Positions 9,532-20,579 of a DNA stretch of 64,000 nucleotides are shown piece by piece. The stretch's first letter is position 1. Each line of letters opens with the position of its first letter. The stretch is taken from positions 48,528,533 through 48,592,532 of the forward strand of contig CM071568.1 of the NCBI GenBank assembly GCA_036426205.1, in the 5' to 3' direction. Made by a program: the position numbers and the translations under genes. The DNA comes from Ascaphus truei (taxonomy: Eukaryota; Chordata; Amphibia; Anura; Ascaphidae). The notes beneath the pieces were generated by a model, which worked only from the letters and a program-made list of their open reading frames with translations, ran no database searches and was not told the origin of the DNA.

Positions 9532-10750
9532 TGTAGCCCTCCTACTCCTTTATGGGAAGAGTCTACGGGTGCTGATATTACCTGTTGGCTCACAGAGACC
9601 TGAGCCTCTGCCACTGAGAGCCTGGGATGCACCTGAACTACTAGATGACAGCGCCTCCACCTGTACGGGATACCTATAGTTGGGGATAACCCCGTGCAGG
9701 AACAAATAATCCTACCACACAGAATATAATTGTAACCTTATGACCTTTACTAAACACACACATAGAATATATGTCAATCACTCTTATATAGCATAAAGGG
9801 GTTTCACTTGTTTATACACCCTGCATGTCTGCAGTGACCCACCACCGTGTTACCCCCACACCGTGCCCAAGTACTGTTCACGGCCCTTGGCCACTTTACC
9901 ACATGTGTCCCCAAGTGGTACCCCCACTCTTTAGGTGTGATCCGTGCCTTTCTGTACAGTATTGGTGCACTTGTAGAACGATACCTGCCCGGGTCTCCTG
10001 CACCCGGGTTCTGCAGAATACGACTGGGATTCCATCCGGTCCGACGTCGTTATCCGCCACCGCGTGGGGTGAATTCCGGCGTGGATAATATCACCGTATG
10101 TATAGTCTCTGTGTCCTTTGTAGCGTTCTGATACCAGAACCCACCTTGCAGGGCTGCGCTGCTTAGCACTGTGTCCCTGACTACCAAATAGATAATGGGG
10201 CAGTGTCCCTACCTAAGGGCCTGTCCCTAAAGCAATCACTGCTCTACTAGTGAGTCGGGGCCTAACTGGGGCCTGGGGGACACAGTCTGGCCTAGCCCAG
10301 AGTAGTAACACTCCCTGGACACTACCTGACATTTTGCTGTCCCTCTTCCGACTGACGTTCTCCTCTCAACGCACGAAATGTATCTAATCCTGTGCAGGGG
10401 AATCGGCCCGCGCAATTGGCTCCCTGGCATCATTTGTTTCTTCGCCCCTATGCACTATGGGGCTTGTAGTTCTCCATGCAGCCTCTGTGTAATGGGCGCC
10501 GCTCCCTGCTGTGCCTCTGTGCATGTGCAAGTCTCTAATGGCCGCCGCAACTCTCAGCAACTAACTGCGCATGCGCGACTCACTGCGCATGCGCGTGCAT
10601 TCAATATAGCGGCCGCCCGGCGAGCCAGCCGCACTGTGAGCTCCCGGCGACCGTCCTGCCTCACCAGCTGCCCCCCGCACACTTCCCCCGACCACAGAGG
10701 TAAGAGGCGTGGAACCGGAGGATAGGGAAGTCAGTGGGGATCAGACTACA
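9532..10750 (-). repeat. 3' LTR of the minus-strand Ty3/Gypsy element
   Basis: Begins TGTAGCCCT and ends GACTACA (TGTA...TACA). The adjacent interior reads, on the minus strand, CACCAGGAGGAGGA directly before the LTR, a plausible polypurine tract. It contains CAGCGCCTCCA (9649-9659), matching the primer-binding motif of related elements. Near the other end are two NRF1-type palindromes, TGCGCATGCGCG (10566-10577) and TGCGCATGCGCG (10584-10595). Confidence 0.78.
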
Positions 10751-10966
10751 TCCTCCTCCTGGTGAAAATACCAACGACCCCGCTTGGGAACAGCGTAACA
10801 CACACTATAATTAAATACATAAGTTATATAATAAAAATGCATGTACCAATACAATTTATCACATTGCATCGACTTTAAACAATGTTACACAATTCTGTGA
10901 GCATCGCTATCACGGATTGGATTTTGCTCTGAGACCACTACTGAGCCTCATAGTGGGGTGTCCCAA

Positions 10967-12430
10967 TCATATCATACCTGTTACCCTGTTTGGTGGGTAC
11001 CTAACTCTTTGGCTCCTCCGGAGCTGGTCTTCAGTGATTCCCGCAAGGGAGTAATAAGCATAGTCCTGAGGTTCAGCTGAGGGGAGTAATGTCTCCGAAC
11101 AGTCTCTTTGGGGCACAAAGCACAGGCTCTGTGGATCCAGGGACAGGCTCTCTAGAGCCTCCCTAGTAGAAGTTTGTGGATAGGGCCCTTTACCCGTAGC
11201 TCCTCCGGGAGGTGCTCCTTGAAGTCGAGGGCCCCTTTGAGAGGTTCCCTCCATAGGATCTTCAGTCTTTAGAGATTTCAGAGGTGGTATTATCTGCAGT
11301 CTCTTGGCCAACCTCTGAGGGCTCAGGCTCACCATCCAGGGGTGTAGCCGGTATTTCAGGTTCATCCTCTCCCACTTGTGGTTTAGGGAGCAGATGATTC
11401 CAGTGCCATACCTTTATCCGGCCATCCGCGTCTTTTATGCGGTAGACCGGAAGGCCTGGCATCTGTGACTCAACTTCATAGATGCCATCCCGCCAACGAT
11501 CGGCTAATTTATGCTTTCCCGGGATTCCCAAGTTGCGAAGCAGCACGACGTCTCCCTGCCGGATCTCCCGGTGTTTGACCTTGAGGTCATAGCGTCTTTT
11601 GTTAGCAGCATTAAGTTTTTCCGTAGACATTTCAGCCTGTTGATACGCCTGTTGTAGACTTTCTTGAAGTCGCTTTAGGTATTGAAAATGATTGGAATTG
11701 TGTATTCCATCAGTGGATACTCTTAGGCATACATCCACGGGCAGCCGAGCTTCTCGCCCGAACATAAGAAAATAAGTAGAGAAGCCAGTGGACTCATGGC
11801 GGGTGCAGTTGTATGCATGTACCAGGGTTTCCCCATGCCAACTCCACTCTGTCTTCTGCGCCCCGTTTAAGGTGCCCAGTATGTCCAGCAGTGTCCGGTT
11901 AAATCGTTCTGGTAGAGCGTCACCTTCCGGATGGTATGGGGTAGTTCGGGACTTGGTGATATCCAGAAGTTTCAGCAATTCCCTAATTAGGCTGTTCTCA
12001 AAGTCCCGACCTTGATCAGAGTGCAGGCAATTAGGTAGGCCATAATGCATAAAGTATTTCTCCCAGAGAATCTTGGCCACCGTAATGGCCTTCTGGTCTT
12101 TAGTTGGGAAGGCTTGAGCGTATCGGGTGTAATGGTCCGTGATGACCAGCACATTGCATATCCCTCGTGCAAGTCCAGATGGGCCATGGACGCTGCTCGT
12201 GTCGGAGAGATTTCCATTGAATACACCTGGAGCATTGTCGACAATGTCGCTCTACCGCCTCTCACATTTTCGGCCATAAAAAACTGTCTCTTACGAGTCC
12301 GAACGTCTTGTCGACACGAGATGTCAGTGTTCATTGTGTAACGCCTTCAGGACCATATGTTGCAGGTTCCGGGGAAGAACCAGTTGTCTTCTGTCCGGAA
12401 GATTGTGGTATCTCACCACTCTATAGAGAC
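10967..12430 (-). pseudogene. Gypsy integrase, frameshifted
   Basis: The best frame (12152-11262) starts at LVITDHYTRYAQAFPTKDQ. It contains the second catalytic Asp in LHSDQGRDFE and the catalytic Glu in LPERFNR after TPYHPEGD. A C-terminal GPY/F-like segment, LPVYRIKDADGRIKV...NHLLP, follows. The first catalytic Asp region and the zinc-binding HHCC are degraded: 12430-12180 is recognisable (QLVLPRNLQHMVLKAL) but has a stop and a frameshift. The tail continues in another frame (11365-10967) and ends in an Arg-rich RRSQRVRYPPNR motif typical of Gypsy polyproteins. No chromodomain is visible. Confidence 0.85.
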
Positions 12431-12887
12431 GTCCAGTATCAATCTCGAACTTGTCAGCCTCTCTCATAAGGACGGCGACCACATCGCTAGGGGCACGCTT
12501 TAGCAGGGACGGCTAGTTTTTCAGAATGGCCTGGCGTATGATACCGGCTATGGTGTCACGACTCTGATAGCGAACCATATCTTTCCAGGAGATGATCTTA
12601 TCTTGTGTGATGTGCATTCCACTGGGATCACAGTAAGTGGCAGGGATGGCTTTGGACTGGCAACCTAGATAATCCGCAACTCTTAGTTCTGAAAAGGCCA
12701 CATGGTCATTGATAATGGCAGCTGTACAGCACATAGCTCACAGCCCTGGTCCCGGAATTTCTTCCCATTGATCGTCCTCGGGCGTGGTGCTTAGTCTGGG
12801 CCATCGAGACAGGGCATCAGCTCCGATATTCAGGGGGCAAGGCTTGTACTTCAGGGTGAAGTTATAATTGGACAGTGCTGACAGCCA
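12431..12887 (-). pseudogene. Gypsy pol linker between RNase H and integrase
   Basis: A frame at 12734-12513 reads through the tether region, including an EADKFEIDTGR-like stretch nearby on the minus strand (about 12460-12440). It connects the flanking domains but has stops. No separate function can be assigned. Confidence 0.55.
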
Positions 12888-13380
12888 TCAATGACCAGCA
12901 GGATCCAGCTTGGCTGTGGTCATGATGTAGGTGAGGGGGTTATTGTCCATCCTTACTTCAAAGGCGACTCCGTAGAGGTAGTCATGGAGTTTATCAACGA
13001 CTGCCCATTTGAGAGCCAGAAACTCTAACTTGTGCACCGGGTAATTTTGTTCACTGGGGGTCAGGCTACTGACGTAGGCCACAGGCCGGAGTCCTTCTGG
13101 ATGTTTCTGATGCAGTACTGCCCCCAGCCCGTTGAGACTGGCATCCACATGTAGAACATGGGGCTGCTCCGGGTCAGTGTAAGCAAGAACCCCCCGGTTC
13201 AGTCAGGCTTCTCTTCAGGCCCACGAAGGCCCGTTCACATTCCGGTGTCCACTTATCACCAAACGGCTGTGGATTCCTCCACAAAAGGACGGTAATACCC
13301 ACAGAAGCCAAGGAACGAGTGTAGCTGCATAAAATTTTCGGGGCGAGGTCAGTTGGCACTGATTGGCTCAAGTAGACCAT
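12888..13380 (-). pseudogene. Gypsy RT C-terminus and RNase H
   Basis: Frame 13380-13174 carries the RT connection: YTRSLASVGITV, then KWTPECERAFVGLKRSLTEP. A frameshift leads to 13148-12888, where RNase H motifs follow: MDASLNGLGAVL (first Asp), KLEFLALKWAV (Glu) and VRMDNNPLTYI (Asp). The polymerase YxDD region is absent; sequence to the right of 13380 is unrelated. Confidence 0.85.
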
Positions 13381-13477
13381 GAGACAGAAGCTTTGCTTCA
13401 GCCAATCAGAATTGGGATGGCGTTCCCACGCTCTGATTGGCTACCGTACCATGTGTCGCCGGCCATCTTTGTTTTGA

Positions 13478-13650
13478 TGACGTCATCTTAAAGGCAATTG
13501 AAACTCAGCCATTCTGATTGGCTGGCGTCATTGGCTTTAAATGACGTCATCATTTTTTTTTTTTTGGCCAAATCACATGTTTTTCACGGCCCAATCAGGA
13601 CCGTGGGAAACATTTGATTAAAATGTGATGTCATAGGCCTATAAAAGCCT
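13478..13650 (+). promoter_or_regulatory. CRE/CCAAT/TATA promoter-like head
   Basis: Two perfect CRE palindromes TGACGTCA (13478-13485 and 13542-13549), two inverted CCAAT boxes (ATTGGCT at 13517-13523 and 13530-13536), a CCAAT (13590-13594) and a TATA box CTATAAAAG (13639-13647). The order and spacing resemble a class II promoter. A diverged copy without the TATA box is at 20640-20770. Confidence 0.55.
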
Positions 13651-13663
13651 ATGTCGCCTCATT

Positions 13664-13905
13664 TTGAAGCCAGACGCCGAGGAGGGAACACCTCCCCTCC
13701 TAAGAAGAGAAGAAGGGTGTGGCGAAAGAAGACGGAAGAAGACAGAAGAAGACGGAGAAGACCCCAAAGAAGTAAAGAAGACCCCAAGACTGACGGGAAG
13801 GATTACAAATAGAAAAAAGAAGACACCGTTATGGATTGTAAGGGTTTTTTATTTTATGGTTACCTGTGGATTGGTTCCAGTGCTTCCGGGTCACCCTGGA
13901 TTTCG
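13664..13905 (+). other. First-exon-like ORF of the composite repeat
   Basis: ORF starting ATTTTGAAGCC... about 20 nt after the TATA region and open to a GTGAGT donor-like site (13906-13911). The product is Glu/Lys-rich and of low complexity (EDGEDPKEVKKT). The equivalent region of copy 2 (20820-21000) is also AAGAAGA-rich but has stops. It is not a known protein domain. Confidence 0.35.
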
Positions 13906-14889
13906 GTGAGTGGGCATCTAATGGTAAGTAAACAAAAGAAAAGTTTATTATTTTTACTTTTACAGGTTTTTTTGATTTTTGATTCATGTCTTTTATTTTT
14001 TCAGTCCCATTTAATGCCCGTGAATGTATCTATGTATATACATACATTCAGGAACACTGAATGGGTGTATTCTATGTGATTTTTGTATGTAAATGCATTG
14101 TTTTTAATGCTCTATTATTGCCCCTGTATGTTATGTATATCTATCTATATGGATAGACATACAGGGATAATAATTGATTGTTTTGCTAACGTTTATGTTC
14201 TTTTCATGTATGGCTAATGTATTTATCAGCTTTATTTTGACATTGGTGTGAATAATGTAATTTGTATTTAGTTACAGGTTATTTGTAATGGCTTATTTCT
14301 GGTAGTTAAATTAAAATGATTGTGGTTACTTTCATTTAGAATTCTTTTGGCAATGGTTTGGCTTTAGGAATTGAATAGGGAATTGTATAATTGATTTGTA
14401 TTGTATTGTAATTGGTTTAGGAAATGGATTAATTAATTGATGGTAAATGTATTGATGTTGCTTAGTTTCTCTTTGATCTTCATGATGGCATTGGTGGTTA
14501 GGGGATATTGTTCATAGTGTATTTTATTGTTACATATATTTTGCATAGTATTACATGATGCAAAGATTAATTGCATCATGTACATACTCCATGCAATTGT
14601 GTGACATTTTATATACATTTGTGTCGCTGCTGGTTTGTTGGTTTATATTTACAATTGATGCTGGATTTATTGTAACATGCAATGTGGTGATTTTAAGATT
14701 AAAAATTCATGTTTTGATTTATGCATGTTTTATGTGTTTCATAATGGGCAAATAATCTATTATCCATATCTGGATAATAGTTATTTGGCACATTATTGTA
14801 CTGTATGTGTTGGGGGGGGGGGGGGGGGATGTATGTATTTAATGTATAGGCCCGGTTTATTTTTTTTACATATAGGGTTGGTTCTTTTT

Positions 14890-15230
14890 GGTTAGCGAGA
14901 GACCTCTGGAGACCACCTGAGGTCTCCTCGGGCTTCTCATGGGTAACAGGCTGGCGGGTCCATGGGGGACACCTGTGGGGAAGAACCGGTGGCCCCACCC
15001 GAGGCCCCTCAGACACCTGTGGGTCTGACCCGGGGCCCCCCAGACATCCGCGGGCCTAGCGTGGGGACCCTATTGTGGCCCACGGTGACCCACGGAGACC
15101 ACCTGGTGGGCCATGGCGCCTGGCGGGACCCACCAACAGGCCTCCAGACCCTGTGTGAAACATGATGCTGGTAACATGTAGGTCTGTGAGGTGACCCGTC
15201 AGGCCCACCAGGGACTCACGTGGGCCTGGG
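14890..15230 (+). repeat. GGGACCACC-type minisatellite, copy 1a
   Basis: GC-rich degenerate units of about 24-30 bp such as GAGACCACCTGAGG and GGGGCCCCCCAGACATCCGCGGG. The same kind of array lies at 15830-16000, 28380-28450, 31425-31500 and 54370-54550, always next to the GGATAATAG palindrome. Confidence 0.7.
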
Positions 15231-15598
15231 ATATGAACCCTGTATGTAAAAGAATAAATCATGTATTTATGGGGGGGCACAGGGGTTGGGTTATGTATTT
15301 AATAAATAGAATGATGTTTATTGTGGGGCAGTGTATTGTTTTTATTGTGGGTATTGGGTGTGGGGGGAGGGGGTATTGGCCCCAAGGTTATGTGGGTAGG
15401 CCTCCCGGCTGGGTAGTGGGTGAGGGTGGTTAGGCCTCACGGGGTGGGGGGTTAGTGGGGGAGGGTATGTAGGCCTCCCGAGTGGTGGGTGAGGGTGGGT
15501 TAACCCCTTAATGACTGTAGCGGTTAATAACCACTATGGTGATTAAGGGGTTAGGGGACATTACATTGGATGTTTTTATTCTTGTGTATGTTTTGCAG

Positions 15599-15667
15599 CA
15601 TCGGAGGGGGCATGGGCAGGATGAAGATGAGGATGAAGACGGTCTTCATCGTGTGTGCCTGTAAAAG
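15599..15667 (+). other. Micro-exon-like acidic segment, copy 1
   Basis: A 69-nt segment preceded by TTTTGCAG and followed by GTAAGT, so it has both splice-site consensus sequences. In one frame it reads DEDEDEDGLHR, matching the other copies (DGDEDEDGLHPGR at 54158-54213; ADEDALHNGR at about 31748-31690). Conservation of the peptide and of GT/AG borders in different copies suggests that it was once an exon. Confidence 0.5.
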
Positions 15668-15829
15668 GTAAGTGTAATATGTTTTTACTGTATTTATTGA
15701 ATGTTATATGTATTTAAAATGGGCAAATGCATTATTATCCATATGTGGATAATAGTAATTTTGCCCATTACTGTATAGTATGTGTTAGGGGGTTTATTTA
15801 GTTATAAATATTGTTTATTATTTTTGGAG

Positions 15830-16330
15830 GCGCAACATTGGTACCGCAGGCCCGCGGGGACCCCCTGACTCCCGCGGGGACCCTTGCTTGATGAGGCGGG
15901 GACCCCCGGACCCTGCGGGGTCAGCCGGGGACACCCGCGTGACCCCCGGGCTCCCTCTGGGACCCCCACGGGGTCAGCCGGGGACACCCGCTGGTCTGTT
16001 GTATGGGTTTTGCGCATGCAAAAATGAAAAGCAATAAGTCCCGCTTTTTTTGCGTCTACCTTGAGCTGACGTGTTCTGATCAACGCAACTTTCGCATACG
16101 CTAAGGTTGCGTTGCTTATTGCATCCCGCTTAAGGGCAGAATTTAACGCAAACAGGGTTACGAACGAGCAAAGTTGGACTTAGAAAAAATTCCTGAAAAA
16201 AGTCCGTTTTAGAGCGCAAAGTGCCTGTTTGCATTGCTTAGTGCATTGGGTTCAGCGCAACATCATGTTCTAAGAGCACTTTGCGCTCTAAAAGTGACTT
16301 AACGGAGCTTAGTGCATGACCCCCTATGTT
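15830..16330 (+). repeat. Minisatellite and terminal region of copy 1
   Basis: Minisatellite units (GCGGGGACCCCC) at 15850-15990, then a 330-bp end with palindromic pieces: GCGCAAAGTGC (16217) and GCACTTTGCGC (16277). It ends near TTAGTGCATGACCCCCTA (16308-16325). The copy 4 counterpart ends AGGGCTTCATGCAGTAAAG (30818). Confidence 0.5.
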
Positions 16331-17805
16331 TCTTTCTTTTTCGTTGAACTTTAATTAAATTCACTTTGAAGGTGTGGGGGGGATTCTTCAAGAAGGGGTT
16401 GGGTTTGTGTGTAAAGTGGTTAGGGGTGGTCTACACTAGTTGCCAAGAAGGGCTTATCAGATTACCATATTACATTCGGGAATATGTGGATAAACATTTC
16501 TATTCACGTTGTAAGGCCCTTAAACTTGAAATGCTCTTGGTACCAGTATGTGCATGGATGAGTCATTCGAGAAGGGATTATCACACGTGCACATGCATTA
16601 CCGTAAACAAAGCCTCAAAGATTTTAATGAATGGCTTCGGGGTTGGCAGGTGGATGGAGGAGTCATTCTCGCCAATACAAATAAATACAAATGAATGGTT
16701 TGGGAGAGGTGTCGATAAGAAGTAGAAATCCGTTAGACTTGTGTGTGCGGGGGGAGGGGGAGAGCGCTGTATGCTGGATTATCAATTCAAATAAATATTT
16801 TCAACAGGTCATCATAATGTTTTCAACCCCACACCCCCAAATAAAAATCATAGTATGCCAGCCACCTCATAAAGTACGTACATGACTAGTGTAGAATTTA
16901 AAAGCTACAGTAGTGATTGATTCTCAGAATATCAAGAATTGTTATGCAGGCACATGTCGAGAAACTATTTTTTTCCCCAGACTTTAAATTCTAATTGCAT
17001 GGGAAGTCATACACGCATGCGCAGAAATATGATGACAGGCTCAGGAAGATTACAGCCAGAAAGCCACCCATTACAAAAGAATGGTGTGGGAGAGGTGTAG
17101 ATAAGAAGTAGAGATACTTTAGCCTTGTGTGTGTGCGGGGGCGAGGGGGAGAGCGCTGTATGATGGATTATCAGCTCAAAGAAATATTTTCAACAGGTCA
17201 TCATAATGTTTAATGCACAGAAATGTGATACTGTAACACGCCTATGCGTTTCAACAATGTTCCAATGAGACATACACGCATGCGCATAAAATATAAACTG
17301 TATGAAAAGAAGAGCAAGCCTAGCAAAAGTATTGATTAATAAATAATACATATAGAAATGTGATGACACGCATACAGTATCCGCATGAGCGGGATAATCC
17401 GGGATAAAAATATTTTATATTCGGAAGAACACGCAACGTTATATTTTTGTAATACTGTATTTCTTTTCCCTTTAGTATCCTGTATACAGTACAGTACTGT
17501 ATGTGTCCTCATATTTTTTATGTGTATGGCTAAGGAGCCGCATACTACTGTATACATACTACTGTACACAGTATGAACAGTATACAGTACAGAAATGTAC
17601 GGCTGTAGTATGTTGAATTGCCAATAGACTTTGAGGACAACAGCTCGCGATGCCTATGTGAGTTTCTAGATGGTATTGCAGACAATGCTAAAACACCAAT
17701 CGCAAACATATCGAAAACCAATCGGAAAAAAAAGTCAATTTCTAAGCGGTTGGAAAACAGAGCGCGCCTGGCCGCAGTTATCAGAGTGGCTCGGCTTCGG
17801 CCACT
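16331..17805. other. Unclassified DNA with a 130-bp direct repeat
   Basis: No gene seen. Segments 16690-16830 and 17080-17210 are close direct copies (GGGAGAGGTGT, AAGAAGTAGA, GAGAGCGCTGTATG, TTTTCAACAGGTCATCATAATG), about 390 bp apart. This suggests a tandem duplication or two nested insertions. Confidence 0.55.
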
Positions 17806-18360
17806 TTAGAATACAGGCTGGCGCAGCTGTATATCCGTGTTGGTCCCCAGAATAATCGGATACTTAGGCTGTTCCTGGGGTTCCAGGCATATGAGCGCTT
17901 CTACTTCCATAGGGTGGGATTTTCCAGTGTTCAACTGCACAATCTCCAGGCGTACGTTCACAATCCCATCTATGGGGTAATCTTCATTACTCAGCCCCCT
18001 TACCTTCATCTGTTCTGCCGACTGCAGCAGCCGCTTCTGAAGGTGCTGATTGTAAAACCCCCGGTAAATAATGATCAGTTGAGACCCGGTGTCCAATAGA
18101 GCTGAGGAATATACACCGTCCACGACAACGTGTATGATGGCTGCGGGTCCCACCCTGCTGCAGGCATCAATTGGAGGGTTTCCATCATCAGGCCTGGTTC
18201 CGAATGTTCATCTGAGGGTGGGGAAACGTATCTTGACCAGTGTAAACCCCGCAGACCATACACCTTAGGGTCCTCTTCCTTGTCTTCCTTCTCGGGACAT
18301 TGGTAGGCAAAATTACCGTTCTTACCACAATGATAGCAGACGAATTCCCTGGTGGCAGTG
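17806..18360 (-). pseudogene. Gypsy zinc knuckle and aspartic protease
   Basis: Minus frame near 18350-18300 encodes CYHCGKNGNFAYQC, a CCHC knuckle in which the His is replaced by Asn. Downstream, 18153-17806 encodes the retropepsin active site ALLDTGSQLIII, then RLEIVQLNTG and YPIILGTNTDI, the strand and flap-proximal motifs. The frames differ, so a frameshift lies between 18263 and 18075. The same protease is found on the plus strand at 50724-51128. Confidence 0.82.
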
Positions 18361-18459
18361 CGGGTGCTGTTAGTAGGGGATGTTCTAGGGGAAGGTTTTA
18401 GGCTTAGCCCCTGTTGGGTTTGCGGCCAAATCTCTTTTCTTATTATTGGACTCTTTGGT

Positions 18460-19152
18460 TTACGTAGCAGAGGCTCCTTTGGACTTCTGGGGAGAGTGTA
18501 ATAGACTATGTACTTTGTGCACTTTCACCTGCCGCAGAATTCCTGTAAACGTAGGAGGACTCCCTTGCATGACAGGAGAACGAATCACATTGGCTATAGG
18601 ATGATTCAGGCTGGATCCTCGCAAATACTGTGTACGGCGGGCTTCGTCCATCTCGGAGGCGGGAATCAACTTGCGGTCGAGAAGGGTCCCTAGGATCAGC
18701 TGTATGCGGTGGATGAACGCCGACAGTTCTTCTCTCTCTTTCTGGTAGAGATGGTAGTATTTAGACCATATTGCCCCGGCATCCTCTTCCAACCCGTAGG
18801 CTTCTACCAGGAAATCCACTAACAGTCGAGGCGTCATATCTGGGTGTTGTCCCCGATGAATGCTTACTATGGTAGAGTCGGGCGGCCTAAGGCATTCCAT
18901 GATGCGTTGCAGTTTTACTGCGTCGAAGCAAGACCATTCTTCTAGCACCGTCAGGGTATGTTCTTTCTAGGAGTGTATCCCTTCCTCTACCGCAGGCGTG
19001 GGGAGGGTTCCAGAGAAAGCTTTGAGCTTCTGGTAATTCTGCAATTGGGAAGATAGGGTCACAGCCTCCATTAGTTGCGGGGAGGTAACTGGCGCCAGCT
19101 GACCTATTTTGTTGGAAAAAGCTGCAGCAAACATACTGTATAAGATTAACAA
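18460..19152 (-). pseudogene. Gypsy Gag, PNMA-like capsid region
   Basis: The frame contains KLKAFSGTLPTP, an in-frame TAG (around 18969) where a Trp is expected before KEHT, then VLEEWSCFDAVKLQRIMECL, IHRGQHPDMTPRLLVDFL and YYHLYQKEREELSAFIHRIQ. Helical spacing and the LxxFSG, EEW and LSAFIHRL-type motifs match Ty3/Gypsy capsids of the lineage that gave rise to PNMA proteins. The N-terminus is cut at about 19152 where the RTE sequence starts. Confidence 0.8.
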
Positions 19153-20560
19153 AGAATTACAGTAATTTCATTATTTGGACTCTCTTCTCTACGTTGCTCC
19201 AATACATTTTCTGATTTCATACTCCCATCTTACTTTTGGTCATTATCTTGCTCTTTAAATCTCTCTTGGAATCCAGTAGAGTGCCACATTTGTCAAATGA
19301 TGGTCATTTCTTCTTATAGTATATCTGGCCCACTGCTATTTTAATTTCATCACCCTTTTCATGATGTAACAGACTTTTGTTTTGTTTCAAACCCATACAT
19401 TCTTTTTTTGTCTCTTTGGGTAATACGCATACATCTCTCCATACTTCTTTGAGTTGTTTTAAGTTTTTGAATTATCTTCGCATTTAGGATAAAGAATACA
19501 CTGGTCGAAACCTTTCCTCTTGAAGCACAGTTGGAAGATTTCCTTGAAATATTGTCTTGTTTCTTCCAAATGCACTCTATCCCATCTTCCTTCTACTATT
19601 GATTTCATTCAAAAGGTCCCCATCCATTGTTATTTGCTGAACAAGGTAGACATAGCAGCCTATTCTAGGAGCTTCAAAGTGTGACAAACTGTTTCTAAAG
19701 TGCACTTTAGAAGCGGATTGGCATGCTTTGCTATTATGTAAGCCCTTATAGCATGTCCAAACTGATTATTTTAGAAGTGCTTTCACTCTTGCTCTGACAA
19801 TCCGATCAGTTTGTCAAAAAAAACTCAAAATCGATTTTTTTGTCCACAACTGCTATTTTAGTAGCTCAGCTATGCAAACCGCTTCTTAAAACTCGCATTT
19901 TTTAACACCACCTAAAAGGTGACGATATTTGTATTGCAAGTTCCATCCAGAGGATGAAAAATGGGTTTGCCTGAGAGAGCAAAATCCATAAATCAGACTG
20001 CGGATGGAGTTAGCTCACCTCTGGTCATTCCACTTCTAAAGCAAGTACAGTGAGGATTGGCGCTTCAACCATGCAGTTTGTCACTTTTTTTTACAAGCCG
20101 TTTAGAAGAAGTGATTTTCAATAAAGAATAGTTTTTTTCCTCACATTTCATTCCACATCTTGTAAGCATGCCAAACCGTGAGGTTTGGCAATGACAACTC
20201 ATGAGCTAGTATAATAAGCCCCATAGTCTTCGACTTCTTCTAGTTCTATTCCATTTATTTTGATCTGTGCAGACTTGAAACATTTGTTGAACATCTCTAT
20301 CGGCTTGCTGAGATTCATATGGAGCCCCACATTCTTACTTGCTTCGGGGAGTTTTCCAATTTGTTGCTGGAGGTCTTCTGGACATGTCGCAAAAATAATA
20401 ATGCCACCGGCAAATCGTAGGTGACTCAAAAATTGACCATTCATTTTGATTCCTTTTTCTTCCCTGTAGCAGGGTGGACAGCCTGTATGATAACTATGCG
20501 TGGGAAACGTATCTGTAGCTGCTGACTCCAGAAGTGCACTAGTTAAACAGAGCAAGTAGA
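19150..20560 (-). pseudogene. RTE-type LINE, reverse transcriptase fragment
   Basis: Minus translation at 20470-20220 reads NGQFLSHLRFAGGIIIFATC, EDLQQQIGKL and NVGLHMNLSK, the RT palm and thumb of RTE-clade LINEs. The F-A-D-D catalytic pair is changed to AGG. At 19500-19230 the C-terminal part continues: FDQCILYP, then MKLK-stop-QWARYTIRRNDHHLTNVAL, a conserved RTE tail. Between them, about 19655-20205 is a separate insertion. The fragment is dead. Confidence 0.75.
19655..20205. mobile_element. Probable MITE inside the RTE fragment
   Basis: This non-coding block interrupts RTE coding sequence. AAGTGTGACAAACTG (19675-19689) and its inverse CAGTTTGTCACTT (20073-20085) sit near the ends as candidate terminal inverted repeats. 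Further inverted pieces around CTTTAGAAG and TTAGAAG are present. Exact ends and target duplication are not resolved. Confidence 0.4.
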
Positions 20561-20579
20561 GGTATTTGACAAGGTCACA

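Larger units (their letters stand above)
13381..17805 (+). mobile_element. Gene-like composite repeat, copy 1 (inserted in Gypsy)
   Basis: The best-preserved copy of a family seen five times here. Order: promoter-like head (13478-13650), purine-rich first-exon-like ORF (13664-13905) followed by GTGAGT, T-rich intron-like DNA, a GGATAATAG-type palindrome (about 14748-14778), a minisatellite (14890-15230), TTAATGACTGTAGCGGTTAATAACC (15510), a micro-exon-like segment (15599-15667), a second palindrome (about 15733-15763), a second minisatellite (15830-16000) and a terminal region (16000-16330). The part from 16330 to 17805 may be a separate insertion. No transposase was recognised. I cannot define exact ends; the Gypsy frame stops near 13380 and resumes near 17806. 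Confidence 0.5.
9532..19152 (-). mobile_element. Ty3/Gypsy retrotransposon, 5'-truncated and interrupted
   Basis: Minus-strand order from right to left: Gag (19152-18460), CCHC knuckle (about 18350-18300), protease (18153-17806), a 4.4-kb foreign insert (17805-13381), the RT C-terminal end and RNase H (13380-12888), integrase (12430-10967), 3' LTR (10750-9532). The 5' LTR and Gag start are absent; a RTE LINE begins at about 19150. Most of the RT palm is missing between protease and the RNase H connection, so the insert was accompanied or followed by a deletion. Multiple stops and frameshifts show that it is dead. Confidence 0.83.
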
